From positions 434,001-498,000 of the forward strand of contig NZ_JCKI01000003.1 in assembly GCF_000708265.2 (NCBI RefSeq): 64,000 bases of DNA, written 5' to 3'. Source of the DNA: Pedobacter sp. R20-19. GTDB lineage: Bacteria > Bacteroidota > Bacteroidia > Sphingobacteriales > Sphingobacteriaceae. The notes below the pieces were generated by a model. It was not told where the DNA came from, did no database searches, and saw only the letters and a program-made list of their open reading frames with translations. Numbering within the stretch: the first letter of the stretch is position 1; each line of letters opens with the position of its first letter. Positions 8,062-17,296 of this stretch are shown here, in pieces. The position numbers and the translations under genes are program-made.

Positions 8062-11000
8062 TTAGAATCCTACGCTTAAACCAAATGATATAATTCTGGA
8101 TGATGGATAATTTCCGTTGTCTACTCCCGGCTCCAGGTTTGCATTTGCGCCTACCACATCCGGATCCAATCCGCTGTATTTGGTGATGGTAAACAAGTTT
8201 TGACCGCTTACATATAATCTGGCACTGCTGATATTGGCTTTAGAAATGAATTTAGCGGGAAGGTTGTAACCCAGTTCTACATTACGCAACCTTAAGAAAG
8301 AGCCATCTTCGATCCAGCGATCGGTGTTGCCTCTTGCATTTTCATTGATACCCCTGTCATTAGCTGCAAACTGGTAACCTAATCTTGGAAATGTGGTGTC
8401 AGTATTGGTTGGGGTCCACGGGTTGATCGCTTTTCTATAGTTGGAGTTTCCATAACTATCCAATTCCCGGAGTACATCGTTATAGAGTTTTTGTCCGAAG
8501 GCACCATAAAGCTGCACCGAAAGACTAAAATCTTTATACCGGGAATTGAACTGTAAACCTGTGGTGAATTTCGGGAAAGCAGAACCTGCGAACATCCGGT
8601 CTTTATCGTTGATATCATCATTGGTACCACCATTAACGGTATTTACATAACGGATATCACCCGGTTTGGCATAAGCACTCTGGGCTTTATGTGCATCAAT
8701 TTCTGCCTGGTTCTGGAAAATACCATCCGTTTTTAACACATAATATTCACCGATGGAACGGCCTACCTGCGTACGGGTATTGCCTGACTGGATATAATCT
8801 TTCGGCTGACCTGTTTCTGTATCAATCCCTAAGTTACCCAGTGAGAGCACTTTATTTCTGACGATGCTAATGTTGCCTGCAAGATCCCATTTAAAATCGC
8901 CATCCAGTTTTGGGCGATAGCCTAAATTTAACTCGATCCCTTTGTTTTGGATAGATCCGATATTTACAATTGGATCACCCTGTAAATTACCTAAATAACC
9001 TGGTAAAGGCTGAGCAAGTAAAACATCTTCAGAAACCGAACGGAATACATCAAAGTTTACAGTTAACTGATCCTTAAATAAGGAGGCATCAAAACCTAAA
9101 TTGGTTGTTTTTTTCTTTTCCCATCTTAAATCGCCCGAAGCCAGTTTAGCCTGAATGGCACCCGCATTGGTGGTTTGTCCGCTGCCCAAAACTACATCTG
9201 GTGCCTGGTTTAAGAATCCGATGTATTGGTATGGACTTAAAGTATTGACGCCCAAAGAACCATATGAACCTCTTAGTTTTAAGTCAGATACCCAATCCAC
9301 TTTAAAGAAATCTTCTTTCGAAATTCTCCATCCTAAAGCACCTGACGGGAAATAACCTGTTCGGAACTGAGGAGAGAAACGGGAATCTTTATCTGCCCGG
9401 AAAGTAAAGGTAACCAGGTATTTATCATTATAGGTATAATTTACCCTTCCCAGATAGGAATCTAACAAGCTTTTATAGATCGTGCCGGAAGAAGTACGCC
9501 CCTCACCGGCTGTAGAAGTTAAGGTATTGAAATAATCGCCTCCAAATTGTGCCAGCTTAATGCCGCTGCCGAAAGTATTATCCGTTTGCGTAGTTTGCTC
9601 GGTGTAACCCACCACCCCATTGATGCTGTGTTTACCGATTACATAATTATAGTTCAAGGTATGCTCCAGTAAATAGCTGAGGAACTGGGAGCGGTTATCA
9701 CTTAACTGACTAAAATCAGGCGATTGGTTCTGGTACCAGGAACCATCTTTTCTGAGCGATTTGCTCTTATCAAAGCTGGTTTCGATACCGGCATTAAAGC
9801 GATAAGTTAAGCCTTCAATGATTTTAAAATCGACGAAAGCATTACCAAGAAGCTTGGCAAAATTTGATTTGACCGAAGTAATATTGGCAATAGCCGTTTG
9901 GTTACGGGAAAAAGTATTGATACTGGCATTTGATCCGTAGCCCCATCCCCCAGGGTTATTGGTACTGATTAAAGCATTATCCTGAACCGGAATTAAAGGC
10001 ACACTGGTAAACATATCGTACCATGGATTTCCGGCAAAAGCACCACCCTGGAAGGGAGATTTTGAAGTGGAAGAAGAAAAGGCCAGGTTTTCTCCAAATT
10101 TGAACCTGCCTTTGGTGGTTTCAGTATTTACCCTGAACGATGCCCGTTCAAATTCCCTGGCAATTAGTACGCCTTTATCTTTGAAATAGCCCCCGGAAAT
10201 CAGGTATTTCGAACCGTTGCCCCCGCCTGAGATACTGGCATTGTAATCCTGAACCGATCCGGTGCGAAGCGTTTCATCTACCCAATCCGTATTGGTTCTG
10301 CCATTATAGTTAGCAACACCCGGCTGAATAGCCATTCCTGAGGCCTGGTATGCACGGGTATTGGTGGCTGCATATTCGGCAGCATTCATCATGTCGTAAG
10401 TTTTAGGCACCTGAGAAATACTGTACCTGGAGGTTACTGCTATTTTTGCAGGTCCTTCCTTACCCTTTTTTGTGGTAATTAATATGACTCCGTTTCCGGC
10501 TCTTGATCCATAAATGGCAGCAGCAGATGCATCTTTCAGGATTTGTACATCTTCAATGTCATTCGGACTCACCGTGGTATTCGGATCGGCAATCATCCCG
10601 TCGATCACATACAAAGGACTGGCGTTACCAAATGTAGCCAAACCACGGATATTCACCACCGCTTCCTGACCTGGAGCACCGCCATTTCTAACGGCTACGC
10701 CTGGGGTTTGCCCTTGCAATGATTCTGGTAAAGAACGTGAGACCAGTTTTTCGGTGTTAGTGGTATTTACTGAGCCGGTAGCTCCGGTTAAATCTCTTCG
10801 GCGAATAGTTTGGTAGCCGATCACGACAACATCATCCAATGAAGTATCTGCTGAAGTTAAGGTCACATCAATTACAGGATTGCTGCCTACAACAATTTCT
10901 TTAGACTGGAAGCCAATATAATTGAAGACTAAAGTGGAATTCTCCGGAACAGAGATGCTGTATTTTCCATTGGTATCGGTGGCCACTACTTTACCGCCAC

Positions 11001-11229
11001 CTTTTACACTCACCGAAACACCTGGCAAGGTTTCACCTGAAGCTGCCCGCACCGTTCCGGTAATTTGAACATCGCGTTGAACAGCTTTGATTTCGTAAGT
11101 CATACGGTGTACATCCGCAGCATAACCCGGAGCAATAGCTGCTGCCATCAACAATGGCAAAGCAAGCATTCCTTTAAGGTTACTGACCTGGTGAAGATGA
11201 AATAAACTAAGTAAATTTCTTTTTTTCAT
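8062..11229 (-). CDS. susC: SusC/RagA family TonB-dependent outer-membrane transporter
   Basis: This 1055-residue protein has a signal peptide ending near GYAAD, a carboxypeptidase-regulatory-like domain (about residues 54-130, ITGTVRAASGETLPGVSV), a TonB plug (about 140-255, with YVIDGM and IYGSRAGNGVILITTKKG), and a 22-strand barrel ending in IISFGLSVGF with a C-terminal Phe. It imports oligosaccharides with SusD. No STN-type N-terminal signalling extension is seen, which fits control by the hybrid sensor rather than an ECF sigma/anti-sigma pair. It is the first gene of the leftward locus; the preceding 394-base gap should hold the main promoter. Confidence 0.97.
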   Translation of the reverse strand: MKKRNLLSLFHLHQVSNLKGMLALPLLMAAAIAPGYAADVHRMTYEIKAVQRDVQITGTVRAASGETLPGVSVSVKGGGKVVATDTNGKYSISVPENSTLVFNYIGFQSKEIVVGSNPVIDVTLTSADTSLDDVVVIGYQTIRRRDLTGATGSVNTTNTEKLVSRSLPESLQGQTPGVAVRNGGAPGQEAVVNIRGLATFGNASPLYVIDGMIADPNTTVSPNDIEDVQILKDASAAAIYGSRAGNGVILITTKKGKEGPAKIAVTSRYSISQVPKTYDMMNAAEYAATNTRAYQASGMAIQPGVANYNGRTNTDWVDETLRTGSVQDYNASISGGGNGSKYLISGGYFKDKGVLIAREFERASFRVNTETTKGRFKFGENLAFSSSTSKSPFQGGAFAGNPWYDMFTSVPLIPVQDNALISTNNPGGWGYGSNASINTFSRNQTAIANITSVKSNFAKLLGNAFVDFKIIEGLTYRFNAGIETSFDKSKSLRKDGSWYQNQSPDFSQLSDNRSQFLSYLLEHTLNYNYVIGKHSINGVVGYTEQTTQTDNTFGSGIKLAQFGGDYFNTLTSTAGEGRTSSGTIYKSLLDSYLGRVNYTYNDKYLVTFTFRADKDSRFSPQFRTGYFPSGALGWRISKEDFFKVDWVSDLKLRGSYGSLGVNTLSPYQYIGFLNQAPDVVLGSGQTTNAGAIQAKLASGDLRWEKKKTTNLGFDASLFKDQLTVNFDVFRSVSEDVLLAQPLPGYLGNLQGDPIVNIGSIQNKGIELNLGYRPKLDGDFKWDLAGNISIVRNKVLSLGNLGIDTETGQPKDYIQSGNTRTQVGRSIGEYYVLKTDGIFQNQAEIDAHKAQSAYAKPGDIRYVNTVNGGTNDDINDKDRMFAGSAFPKFTTGLQFNSRYKDFSLSVQLYGAFGQKLYNDVLRELDSYGNSNYRKAINPWTPTNTDTTFPRLGYQFAANDRGINENARGNTDRWIEDGSFLRLRNVELGYNLPAKFISKANISSARLYVSGQNLFTITKYSGLDPDVVGANANLEPGVDNGNYPSSRIISFGLSVGF

Positions 11230-11623
11230 AATAATTATATTTGGTTTTGTTGAAAAGAAGTTTGGTTGGACGGGTGCTTTAAAAGACAGTCCGAAAGCAA
11301 AAGGGTTTGGCTTTTTTTCATTGACAATGATTAGGTTTATATCGGTTAGTAATTCGTTAATCCTGGAGAAGATTTAACGGAACAATGTTAGCAGATTACC
11401 AATGATGCTGGTATAAAAATTGAATCCAATGCTATAAAAAATGTGGAATTATACCTTTAAATAAGGCTTGGGAAGCGATTATTGGAAAATTTATAATAAT
11501 TATTAGTGTAGTAGACACCGCTATCTGCAATTAACCTTACAAATGACGGGCAAGTAAAAAATTCATTAGGTGATTATATATATTATTTATCGACCTGGCT
11601 TATGGCCTTCGAGGCATTGCTGA
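11230..11623. other. Intergenic region upstream of susC
   Basis: This stretch holds no credible ORF. It should contain the leftward promoter and sensor-binding site of the locus and the 3' end region of the DUF72 gene. It is AT-rich. I do not see a clear TTG / TAnnTTTG promoter pair or a strong terminator hairpin, so no site is placed. Confidence 0.5.
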
Positions 11624-12385
11624 TTAACACTTATTCTTAACCAATTTACGAAGGGTTGTTAAATTAGGATAGGCCTCACCCATGGTGTTATTGAAGTAAA
11701 CAAATACCATTTTACCACCTGCCAGCCATTCAGAAACATAGTCTGCATATTCATCAAGTATATCATCTGGATAACTTCCCCTATAATTACCCCCGGGACC
11801 ATGAAAACGCAGGTAAACAAAATCAGTATCTGAATCTCTTACAGGCGAATTTGCCGGCGACTTATCATGGATCACCATGCCCAGTTTATATTCATCAAGA
11901 AGTTCATATATTTCATCGATGTTAAGGGATGAGTGTCTAAATTCCAGTGCAATTTTCCATTCCATGCCCGGATCATTTTCCCTGAGGACAGACATCAGAT
12001 ATTTCAACTGGTTAAAATGATTGAGTTTAATACTCGGCGGAAACTGAACTAAAATACAAGCCTTCTTTTCTTCTACAGGTGAGATGACTTCAAAAAAACG
12101 GGAAACTACATCAGGATCAAAGGCCAGATCTTTATTGTGCGTAATTTCTCTAAAAAGCTTAAAGGTAAAACGAAAATTCTGGGGTACATCTACGGCCCAT
12201 TTTTTAATTGTTGAAGCTTGTGGAATTTTATAGAATGAACTATTAATTTCAATGGTATTCATTAAAGAAGCATAATAGCAAAGCCTGGATTTATCTTTGA
12301 AAGCCTCAGGATAATGAAGTTTATTGGGAACAGGTAGTAAAAGGCCACTTGTGCCAGCATAATAATTCTTAAATACAGTATCCAT
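11624..12385 (-). CDS. DUF72 (YecE-like) family protein
   Basis: This 253-residue protein matches the DUF72 TIM-barrel family: YYAGTSG at the start, YYASLMNTIEINSSFYKIP, FRFTFKLFREITH, CILVQFPPS, EFRHSS and the C-terminal DFVYLRFHGPGG and VFVYFNNTMGEAYPNL blocks. The biochemical role of the family is not established. It has no signal peptide and is probably cytoplasmic. It is divergent from a Crp/Fnr gene across a 117-base gap that contains a possible Crp-like half-site (12430-12438), so the two could be co-regulated; that link is inference. Confidence 0.9.
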   Translation of the reverse strand: MDTVFKNYYAGTSGLLLPVPNKLHYPEAFKDKSRLCYYASLMNTIEINSSFYKIPQASTIKKWAVDVPQNFRFTFKLFREITHNKDLAFDPDVVSRFFEVISPVEEKKACILVQFPPSIKLNHFNQLKYLMSVLRENDPGMEWKIALEFRHSSLNIDEIYELLDEYKLGMVIHDKSPANSPVRDSDTDFVYLRFHGPGGNYRGSYPDDILDEYADYVSEWLAGGKMVFVYFNNTMGEAYPNLTTLRKLVKNKC

Positions 12386-12429
12386 ATGATCTAAATAACA
12401 ATGTATGCATGTAAATAGTTATTACAGAA

Positions 12430-12438
12430 TTATCATTT
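12430..12438 (+). promoter_or_regulatory. Possible Crp/Fnr half-site
   Basis: TTATCATTT matches the left part of the 14-mer found at 13096, 16675 and 17297. It is 65 bases upstream of the Crp/Fnr start and also within the divergent DUF72 promoter gap. The right half does not match, so this is a weak call. Confidence 0.3.
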
Positions 12439-12502
12439 ACCTATTTCTGTAAGTAAATTAAATAAGTATATCCGGTTCATCTTAATTTCGCATTTTTATA
12501 TC

Positions 12503-13087
12503 ATGAATAGAATTGAACAGGCTAAAGTCGTAAATTTTCTCGATTTTGCTGCCTCACTTACTAAACTGGAAGATGAAGCTAAAGAGGCGCTGACTTCAAA
12601 ACTTCACACAAAGCAGTATGATAAAGGTGAATTGATTTTAGAAACCGGAACTGTGTGTAACCAGATTTATTTTGTAGAAAGTGGTTTACTGAAAACATTT
12701 TTTTATACTGATACCCGGGAATTTATTATGCGTTTTTTTTCTGAAGGAAATATGTTTACTGTTTTAGATAGTTTCCTAACCAGACAACCATCCACCTATG
12801 CTGTACTAGCTCTTGAACCTACGCACATCACCTATTTGAATTATGCTGATCTTGACCAGTTGTGTGCCCGCTATCACTCCATGGAAACTTTTTTCAGGAA
12901 ACTGCTCTCAATGGCTGCCCTGAATATGATGGATCGGATTGGCAATACACTGGAAGAGAAAGCACAGGTTGCTTATCATAGATTTCTAAAGGAACACGGA
13001 AAACTGTTGCAACGAATTAGCCTGGCAGACCTTGCTTCTTACCTCGGCATTACCCAAGTGTCATTAAGTCGAATCAGAAGCTTATAA
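12503..13087 (+). CDS. Crp/Fnr family transcriptional regulator
   Basis: This 194-residue protein has an N-terminal cyclic-nucleotide-binding-like fold (YDKGELILETGTVCNQIYFVESGLLKTFF) and a C-terminal winged helix with SLADLASYLGITQVSLSRIRSL. The canonical cAMP phosphate-binding Arg/Glu cassette is not evident, as in most Bacteroidota members. The recognition helix (ITQxSLSRIR) is nearly identical to that of the gene at 16696-17262. A palindromic 14-mer (13096-13109) lies between this gene and its downstream neighbour, and a partial match lies upstream at 12430-12438, suggesting control of both. Confidence 0.93.
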   Translation: MNRIEQAKVVNFLDFAASLTKLEDEAKEALTSKLHTKQYDKGELILETGTVCNQIYFVESGLLKTFFYTDTREFIMRFFSEGNMFTVLDSFLTRQPSTYAVLALEPTHITYLNYADLDQLCARYHSMETFFRKLLSMAALNMMDRIGNTLEEKAQVAYHRFLKEHGKLLQRISLADLASYLGITQVSLSRIRSL

Positions 13088-13095
13088 TAGTCTTT

Positions 13096-13109
13096 TTATC
13101 ATTTGATAA
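13096..13109. promoter_or_regulatory. Putative Crp/Fnr operator, perfect palindrome
   Basis: TTATCATTTGATAA has arms TTATCA and TGATAA around a TT centre. It lies 47 bases before the start of the HXXEE gene and just after the Crp/Fnr gene. The same word with one change occurs upstream of the SDR gene (16675-16688), beside the other Crp/Fnr gene with the same recognition helix. Confidence 0.5.
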
Positions 13110-13156
13110 GTGCGGGGTAAGATTAGCAGTGTACCTTTCGGTCAAATTTAATCGTT

Positions 13157-13840
13157 ATGAAAAATCCGCTATCTATTCACCAGAAAATGAGCCTTTTGGC
13201 AGGCTGTGCTTTTACCTTAATTGCGCCAATTTTGGGATATCTGTCTATAGGCCTTGCCCCTGTTATTATTGTTGGCGGTTCTGCAATAACTGGCCTAATT
13301 TGTTGGTATACCACCTATTTGCGAAAGCCTGTTGAACCGGGCATTATTCTGCCGCTATTTATTCTGACGGTAGCCGGCTTGCAGATACATATTGTTGAGG
13401 AATACCTGATGGGCTTTGCCCCAGCTATGAGTCGGTTATTTGGTATTCCCTGGAGTGAAAAAAGTTTCTTAATAGTTTTTGCACTGATTGGCCCTGTCAT
13501 CTATACCCTTACTTCACTTGGCCTGTATTATAAGGTTTATATAGCAGGTTTTGTTGCCTGGTTTATATTTATTGGACCAGGTGTTGCAGAATTTACCCAT
13601 TTTATTTTTCCTCTCATTTCACCTGATCTTTTACCTCATGATCCTCATTCGATTACGGCTATTATTGATGGAACAAATATCCGGCAGATGCCAAATTTTT
13701 ATTTCAAAACTACAGGGCACTATTATTTTCCAGGTATGTGGACTGCTGTTCTGCCTATGATTCCAGGATGTATGGCCATCTATCATTTATTAATAAAGAA
13801 AGGCAATACATCAGTAGAGCAAAAACCCGATATCGATTAA
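13157..13840 (+). CDS. HXXEE-motif integral membrane protein
   Basis: This 227-residue protein has about six hydrophobic segments and the motif HIVEE (residues about 78-82) that defines the HXXEE family, plus a second polar pair in GVAEFTHFIFP. The family has no assigned function. The conserved His/Glu residues within or near membrane segments suggest metal binding or catalysis, but this is inference. It follows the Crp/Fnr gene by 69 bases with the operator-like palindrome in the gap, so it is the probable target of that regulator. A better ribosome-binding context favours the ATG at 13157 over the overlapping frame at 13129. Confidence 0.8.
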   Translation: MKNPLSIHQKMSLLAGCAFTLIAPILGYLSIGLAPVIIVGGSAITGLICWYTTYLRKPVEPGIILPLFILTVAGLQIHIVEEYLMGFAPAMSRLFGIPWSEKSFLIVFALIGPVIYTLTSLGLYYKVYIAGFVAWFIFIGPGVAEFTHFIFPLISPDLLPHDPHSITAIIDGTNIRQMPNFYFKTTGHYYFPGMWTAVLPMIPGCMAIYHLLIKKGNTSVEQKPDID

Positions 13841-13932
13841 ATTTATTGATTAGCCTGGCTACCAAACGCGGGGTAAGTTTCGTTTTGCTGAGACATAGCA
13901 GCAAAATTATGCCTGTATAAGTATGGAAATTA

Positions 13933-14514
13933 TCAAGGTTGTAAATAAATAATATTCCATTTTCCGTCGATCAATTCATATAGCTTTCTTTCATGAAAAC
14001 GGGTAGTTTTAAATTCTAAAAACTCTATTCTTTGTGGTTTAATGGCAAAGCCTCCGAAATCATTTGGTCTTTCTATAGATTTTCCAAAATATTCCTGATC
14101 AAGGACTTGATACTTTTTATTTAATTCATCCAAAGTAGTTATTTCTTTTCCTTGTTCACTAACTATAGATACGATTTGACTCTCACGATTACGGGCTGCA
14201 AAATAGCTGTCTGATAATTTCTCTGAAATTCTTTCGGCATTTCCTTGAATTCTGACTTGCTGTCCTGTCTCCGTCCACCAAAACGTTAACGCCACTTTAT
14301 TAATTTTACTGATTTCAATACCCTTTCTTGAGCTCATATTCCCGGTAATCACAAATTCGCCATCTACTATTTCTTTCAAGGATACAAATCTGGCATTCGG
14401 GAAGCCATCTGTTCCAATAGTAGATAGGCAACAAGCCGTTGGTATACTGACTTTCGTTAATCTAAGTTCTTTAATAAACAATTCGTTAAAATACTCAATT
14501 GGTCTAATATCCAT
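13933..14514 (-). CDS. Pyridoxamine 5'-phosphate oxidase family flavoprotein
   Basis: This 193-residue protein follows the PNPOx layout: an FMN-binding split barrel (LSTIGTDGFPNARFVSLKEI, SSRKGIEI, ALTFWWTETGQQVRIQGNAERI) and the dimerisation C-terminus (RPNDFGGFAIKPQRIEFLEF, RFHERKLYE). Its length and both blocks resemble true PdxH, which oxidises PNP/PMP to pyridoxal phosphate. However, the usual GWGGF is DFGGF and the expected W in IEFWQ is Leu. It may be a PdxH paralogue with a different substrate. It is transcribed toward the HXXEE gene; the 92-base convergent gap has no clear terminator. Confidence 0.85.
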   Translation of the reverse strand: MDIRPIEYFNELFIKELRLTKVSIPTACCLSTIGTDGFPNARFVSLKEIVDGEFVITGNMSSRKGIEISKINKVALTFWWTETGQQVRIQGNAERISEKLSDSYFAARNRESQIVSIVSEQGKEITTLDELNKKYQVLDQEYFGKSIERPNDFGGFAIKPQRIEFLEFKTTRFHERKLYELIDGKWNIIYLQP

Positions 14515-14700
14515 TACGCTCTTTAATAATTAAACTGCTATTTTATGAAGTCTACGTTAAAAACATCAACCTATTGGCAACAGACTAATCAAAACAAAAC
14601 GCTTAAAATGATTAGATAGTTTTCATCAATTTGTAATCTATTTTAGAGAAGATAATATCTTAATTGCTATAATTGATCGATATATCTTGCTATTTTATTC

Positions 14701-14991
14701 TTATTCGATCAATAGTCTCAAATAATTTAAAATAACAATTAAAATAAGTGTAACTAAAATATACCATTGAATTTTATTTACGTTTTTGGCTTCAAATTTC
14801 CTTACACAGATCCGGTCTACAATTAAAATCAGTATGGGAAGAGGCAACCACAGTAAATTTACCCAACCTTGTAACCGCTGATTCATTCCAAGCTGGTTGA
14901 TCATAACAACAGATGAAATGACTAAACCAGATAAGGTAAGCAGACTCAATACAAAGAAAACTGTTATTTTTAATGGCCTGGATGTTGACAT
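14701..14991 (-). CDS. Small hypothetical membrane protein
   Basis: A 96-residue protein from the ATG at 14991 has three predicted membrane segments (ITVFFVLSLLTLSGLVISSV, LLWLPLPILILIV, WYILVTLILIVILNYL). An ATG at 15060 in the same frame would add 23 hydrophilic residues but overlap the upstream lipoprotein gene by 29 bases; I prefer the shorter form because its N-terminus is a conventional basic-then-hydrophobic start. I recognise no family. It probably forms a two-gene unit with the lipoprotein at 15032-15505. Confidence 0.55.
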   Translation of the reverse strand: MSTSRPLKITVFFVLSLLTLSGLVISSVVMINQLGMNQRLQGWVNLLWLPLPILILIVDRICVRKFEAKNVNKIQWYILVTLILIVILNYLRLLIE

Positions 14992-15031
14992 AAATTTGGT
15001 GTTTAAACAGCATTCAACATAATTATCAAAC

Positions 15032-15505
15032 TTATTTTGATTTTCTTTTGGTAAAAACAACCGTAGATTCCTTCATTATCTTTCCGTCTTCTACAAAACT
15101 GCTGAATTCGCATCCATAATTTCTATCCATCATTGAAAAATGGGGCTGAACAGCATAACCAAACCCATATATTTTTTTAGTTGCTTCATCTGCTATTTTT
15201 ACCATAAGCGTGTCTGTCAGCAGGATATTCTTTTTAATGGTGTAGTTTCTTCGCAGCCTTATTGAATCGGAAAACTTTTTGGGAATTGTATCCATATAAT
15301 CTTCTACTATTTTACCACTGCGTTGTATTTTTATAGATACCGAGTTTGCTTCTTTCGAAGAATAACCAAAGAAATCAAGCTCTAATTTATCGATACTGTT
15401 CTTCTGTGAACATTCCCTTTCTGCCTGCGCAAACTTTTCCCTATCGCTTTCGCATGCAATAAAAAACAGTGGAACAATAAACCATACGGCTTTTTTCAAT
15501 TTCAT
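15032..15505 (-). CDS. Hypothetical lipoprotein
   Basis: This 157-residue protein has a lipoprotein signal (KLKKAVWFIVPLFFIAC, Cys18) and a mostly beta-rich hydrophilic body with two further cysteines. No family is recognised. It is followed immediately by the small membrane protein, so the two may act together in the envelope. Codon use and AT content look like those of its neighbours. Confidence 0.65.
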   Translation of the reverse strand: MKLKKAVWFIVPLFFIACESDREKFAQAERECSQKNSIDKLELDFFGYSSKEANSVSIKIQRSGKIVEDYMDTIPKKFSDSIRLRRNYTIKKNILLTDTLMVKIADEATKKIYGFGYAVQPHFSMMDRNYGCEFSSFVEDGKIMKESTVVFTKRKSK

Positions 15506-15882
15506 TTTAGAGCAATTTTATCTTTTTGAAAAGTTAAATATACGAGGCTATTTATGATCTGAATGAAATAACTTTGACTTTTTGAATGCTCTTAGATCGA
15601 TAGTATGGAAACGAGCAGATAACGATTAGGAAAAAAAACGCTGATTAAAACATTTGTGTGAAAACAGGAACTCCATGAAGCTAACCCTGAATCATAAATA
15701 TTGCTATTCACTATAAACATCAGCAAAAAAAGGGACATGGTACTAATTACTTTTTTACCTGGATATTCAATAAATACTTTGCGCTGTAAAACACACAATC
15801 AAAAGAGGATGCAGATAGCTCTTTTGCGAAGTTCTGCATCCTGTAGTTCACATTTGGGTGAATTTTTGCCGAAATGCCCCTT
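15506..15882. other. Intergenic region, no supported gene
   Basis: An ATG-led frame at 15592-15798 (minus) encodes 68 hydrophobic residues but has no recognisable family or ribosome-binding context and overlaps an equally plausible opposite-strand frame. I treat the stretch as non-coding. Confidence 0.45.
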
Positions 15883-16620
15883 TTACCATGGAATTTCACC
15901 GGTTACCGGATTGGTTTCTTCACTGAAGAATTTGCCTGTTGGCCCGTTCTGATCAATCAAAGCATATTTTACAATGCGCTTGCCGGCTGCCTCAATGTCC
16001 CCTCCATTCTGGTTAGTAAAGTCGGTTTTGGTATAACCCGGGCACACGGCATTTATTTTGAATGCAGTATCACGCAGTTCATATGCCAGATGAATCGTAT
16101 ACATGTTCATTGCTGCTTTTGATGAGCCATATACGGCATATTTTGCATAGTCATAAGCTGGCCAGGCTGTATCACTCTGAAGCGAAAGAGAACCTACACT
16201 GGTGCTGACGTTCACAATCCTGGGTTCAGGTGATTTACGAAGTAAATCAATAAAAGCTTGTGTAACTCTTGCCACCCCAAATAAATTGGTGTCAAACGTT
16301 ATCATCAGTTGGTTGGTTGTCGCTTCAAGTGCAGTATAGGGCATTCCACCATTCACACCTGCATTATTCACCAGAACATCAAGCACTTGTATTTTCCTGC
16401 CAATTTGTTGACGAGCCTGCTTTACAGAATCCTCATCTGTTACGTCTAACTGAACGGCTTCTACCTGACTGAGCCCTTCTGCTTTTAATTTTCCGGCAGC
16501 CTCAATTCCTTTTTGCAGATCCCGGCTTCCCAGGTAGACGTAAAAATCATTTTGTAACAACTGTCTTGCTGTTTCAAATCCTATGCCTTTATTGGCTCCT
16601 GTAATTAATACTGATTTCAT
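15883..16620 (-). CDS. Short-chain dehydrogenase/reductase (SDR)
   Basis: This 245-residue NAD(P)-dependent oxidoreductase starts at the ATG at 16620 (MKSVLITGANKGIG); an upstream in-frame start would add an unlikely hydrophobic tail. It shows the classical SDR signature: TGxxxGIG (residues about 7-13), NNAG in LDVLVNNAGVNG, the catalytic Ser in IVNVSTSVGS, and the YxxxK-type motif YAKYAVYGSSKAA. The substrate is unknown; similar proteins are carbonyl reductase-like. It lies 75 bases after a Crp/Fnr gene and is preceded by an operator-like 14-mer (16675-16688), so it is the likely target of that regulator. Confidence 0.92.
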   Translation of the reverse strand: MKSVLITGANKGIGFETARQLLQNDFYVYLGSRDLQKGIEAAGKLKAEGLSQVEAVQLDVTDEDSVKQARQQIGRKIQVLDVLVNNAGVNGGMPYTALEATTNQLMITFDTNLFGVARVTQAFIDLLRKSPEPRIVNVSTSVGSLSLQSDTAWPAYDYAKYAVYGSSKAAMNMYTIHLAYELRDTAFKINAVCPGYTKTDFTNQNGGDIEAAGKRIVKYALIDQNGPTGKFFSEETNPVTGEIPW

Positions 16621-16674
16621 TTTATAGTTTCTAAGTGAATAACACAAAAATGTACAGTATAAAAAGAAAATCAT

Positions 16675-16688
16675 TTATCATTTGGTAA
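16675..16688. promoter_or_regulatory. Putative Crp/Fnr operator
   Basis: TTATCATTTGGTAA differs by one base from the palindrome at 13096-13109. It lies 54 bases upstream of the SDR start and 7 bases past the Crp/Fnr stop. A third relative (TTAACATTTGGTAA) lies upstream of the regulator itself. Confidence 0.5.
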
Positions 16689-16695
16689 AAACTCT

Positions 16696-17262
16696 TTATC
16701 CGATATTTTTTCTTATTCTACTCAATGATTGTTGGGTAATGCCTAAATAAGAAGCAATATAAGCCAGGGGAACACGATTGGTAAGTAAGGGGTAATTCTT
16801 CATAAATTCCAGATAACGAGTCGTGGCATTTTGCGAAATTACAGGTCCCTTTCTTGATTTCTGGAACATACACATCTGAACCATTTTATTTTTTATATTG
16901 TCCCAACCCACAATAGTATGAGAAAGCTCTTCCCAGCTTTGTTTGGAGAATACGATGAGTTTACATGGCGTGCACGCTTGCAGATATTCAGCAGAAATGA
17001 CATTTGCCTCTAGATTGACATAATCAGCCACCAGGTTGTTTTCACCAATGAAGCAGCGGGTTATTTCTTCCCCTTTATTGCTATAGTAACATCCGCGTAT
17101 AACACCTTCTACAATAAAGCCGACCTGATTAGGAATTTTTCCTGCTTCTGAAAAATATTCATCTTTGCGAAGTTCTATTCTCATAGCCATGCTTTCAACA
17201 AAATTTACTTGTTGTCTGTTGAGGTTGCCAAACTTTGAAATATAGTCAATCAATTCTTTCAT
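16696..17262 (-). CDS. Crp/Fnr family transcriptional regulator
   Basis: This 188-residue protein has a cupin-like sensor domain (RKDEYFSEAGKIPNQVGFIVEGVIRG) and a C-terminal helix-turn-helix VPLAYIASYLGITQQSLSRIRK. It is a paralogue of the protein at 12503-13087, with the same recognition-helix core. The downstream SDR gene is probably its target. A 14-mer at 17297-17310, 34 bases before its start, suggests autoregulation. No effector is evident from sequence. Confidence 0.93.
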   Translation of the reverse strand: MKELIDYISKFGNLNRQQVNFVESMAMRIELRKDEYFSEAGKIPNQVGFIVEGVIRGCYYSNKGEEITRCFIGENNLVADYVNLEANVISAEYLQACTPCKLIVFSKQSWEELSHTIVGWDNIKNKMVQMCMFQKSRKGPVISQNATTRYLEFMKNYPLLTNRVPLAYIASYLGITQQSLSRIRKNIG

Positions 17263-17296
17263 TACCGCAAGTTAATAAAAGTAAAGTGTGCCAGAT

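Noticed and set aside
15592..15798. A 68-residue minus-strand frame in the 15506-15882 gap
   Set aside because: No family, no ribosome-binding context, and a competing opposite-strand frame of similar length.
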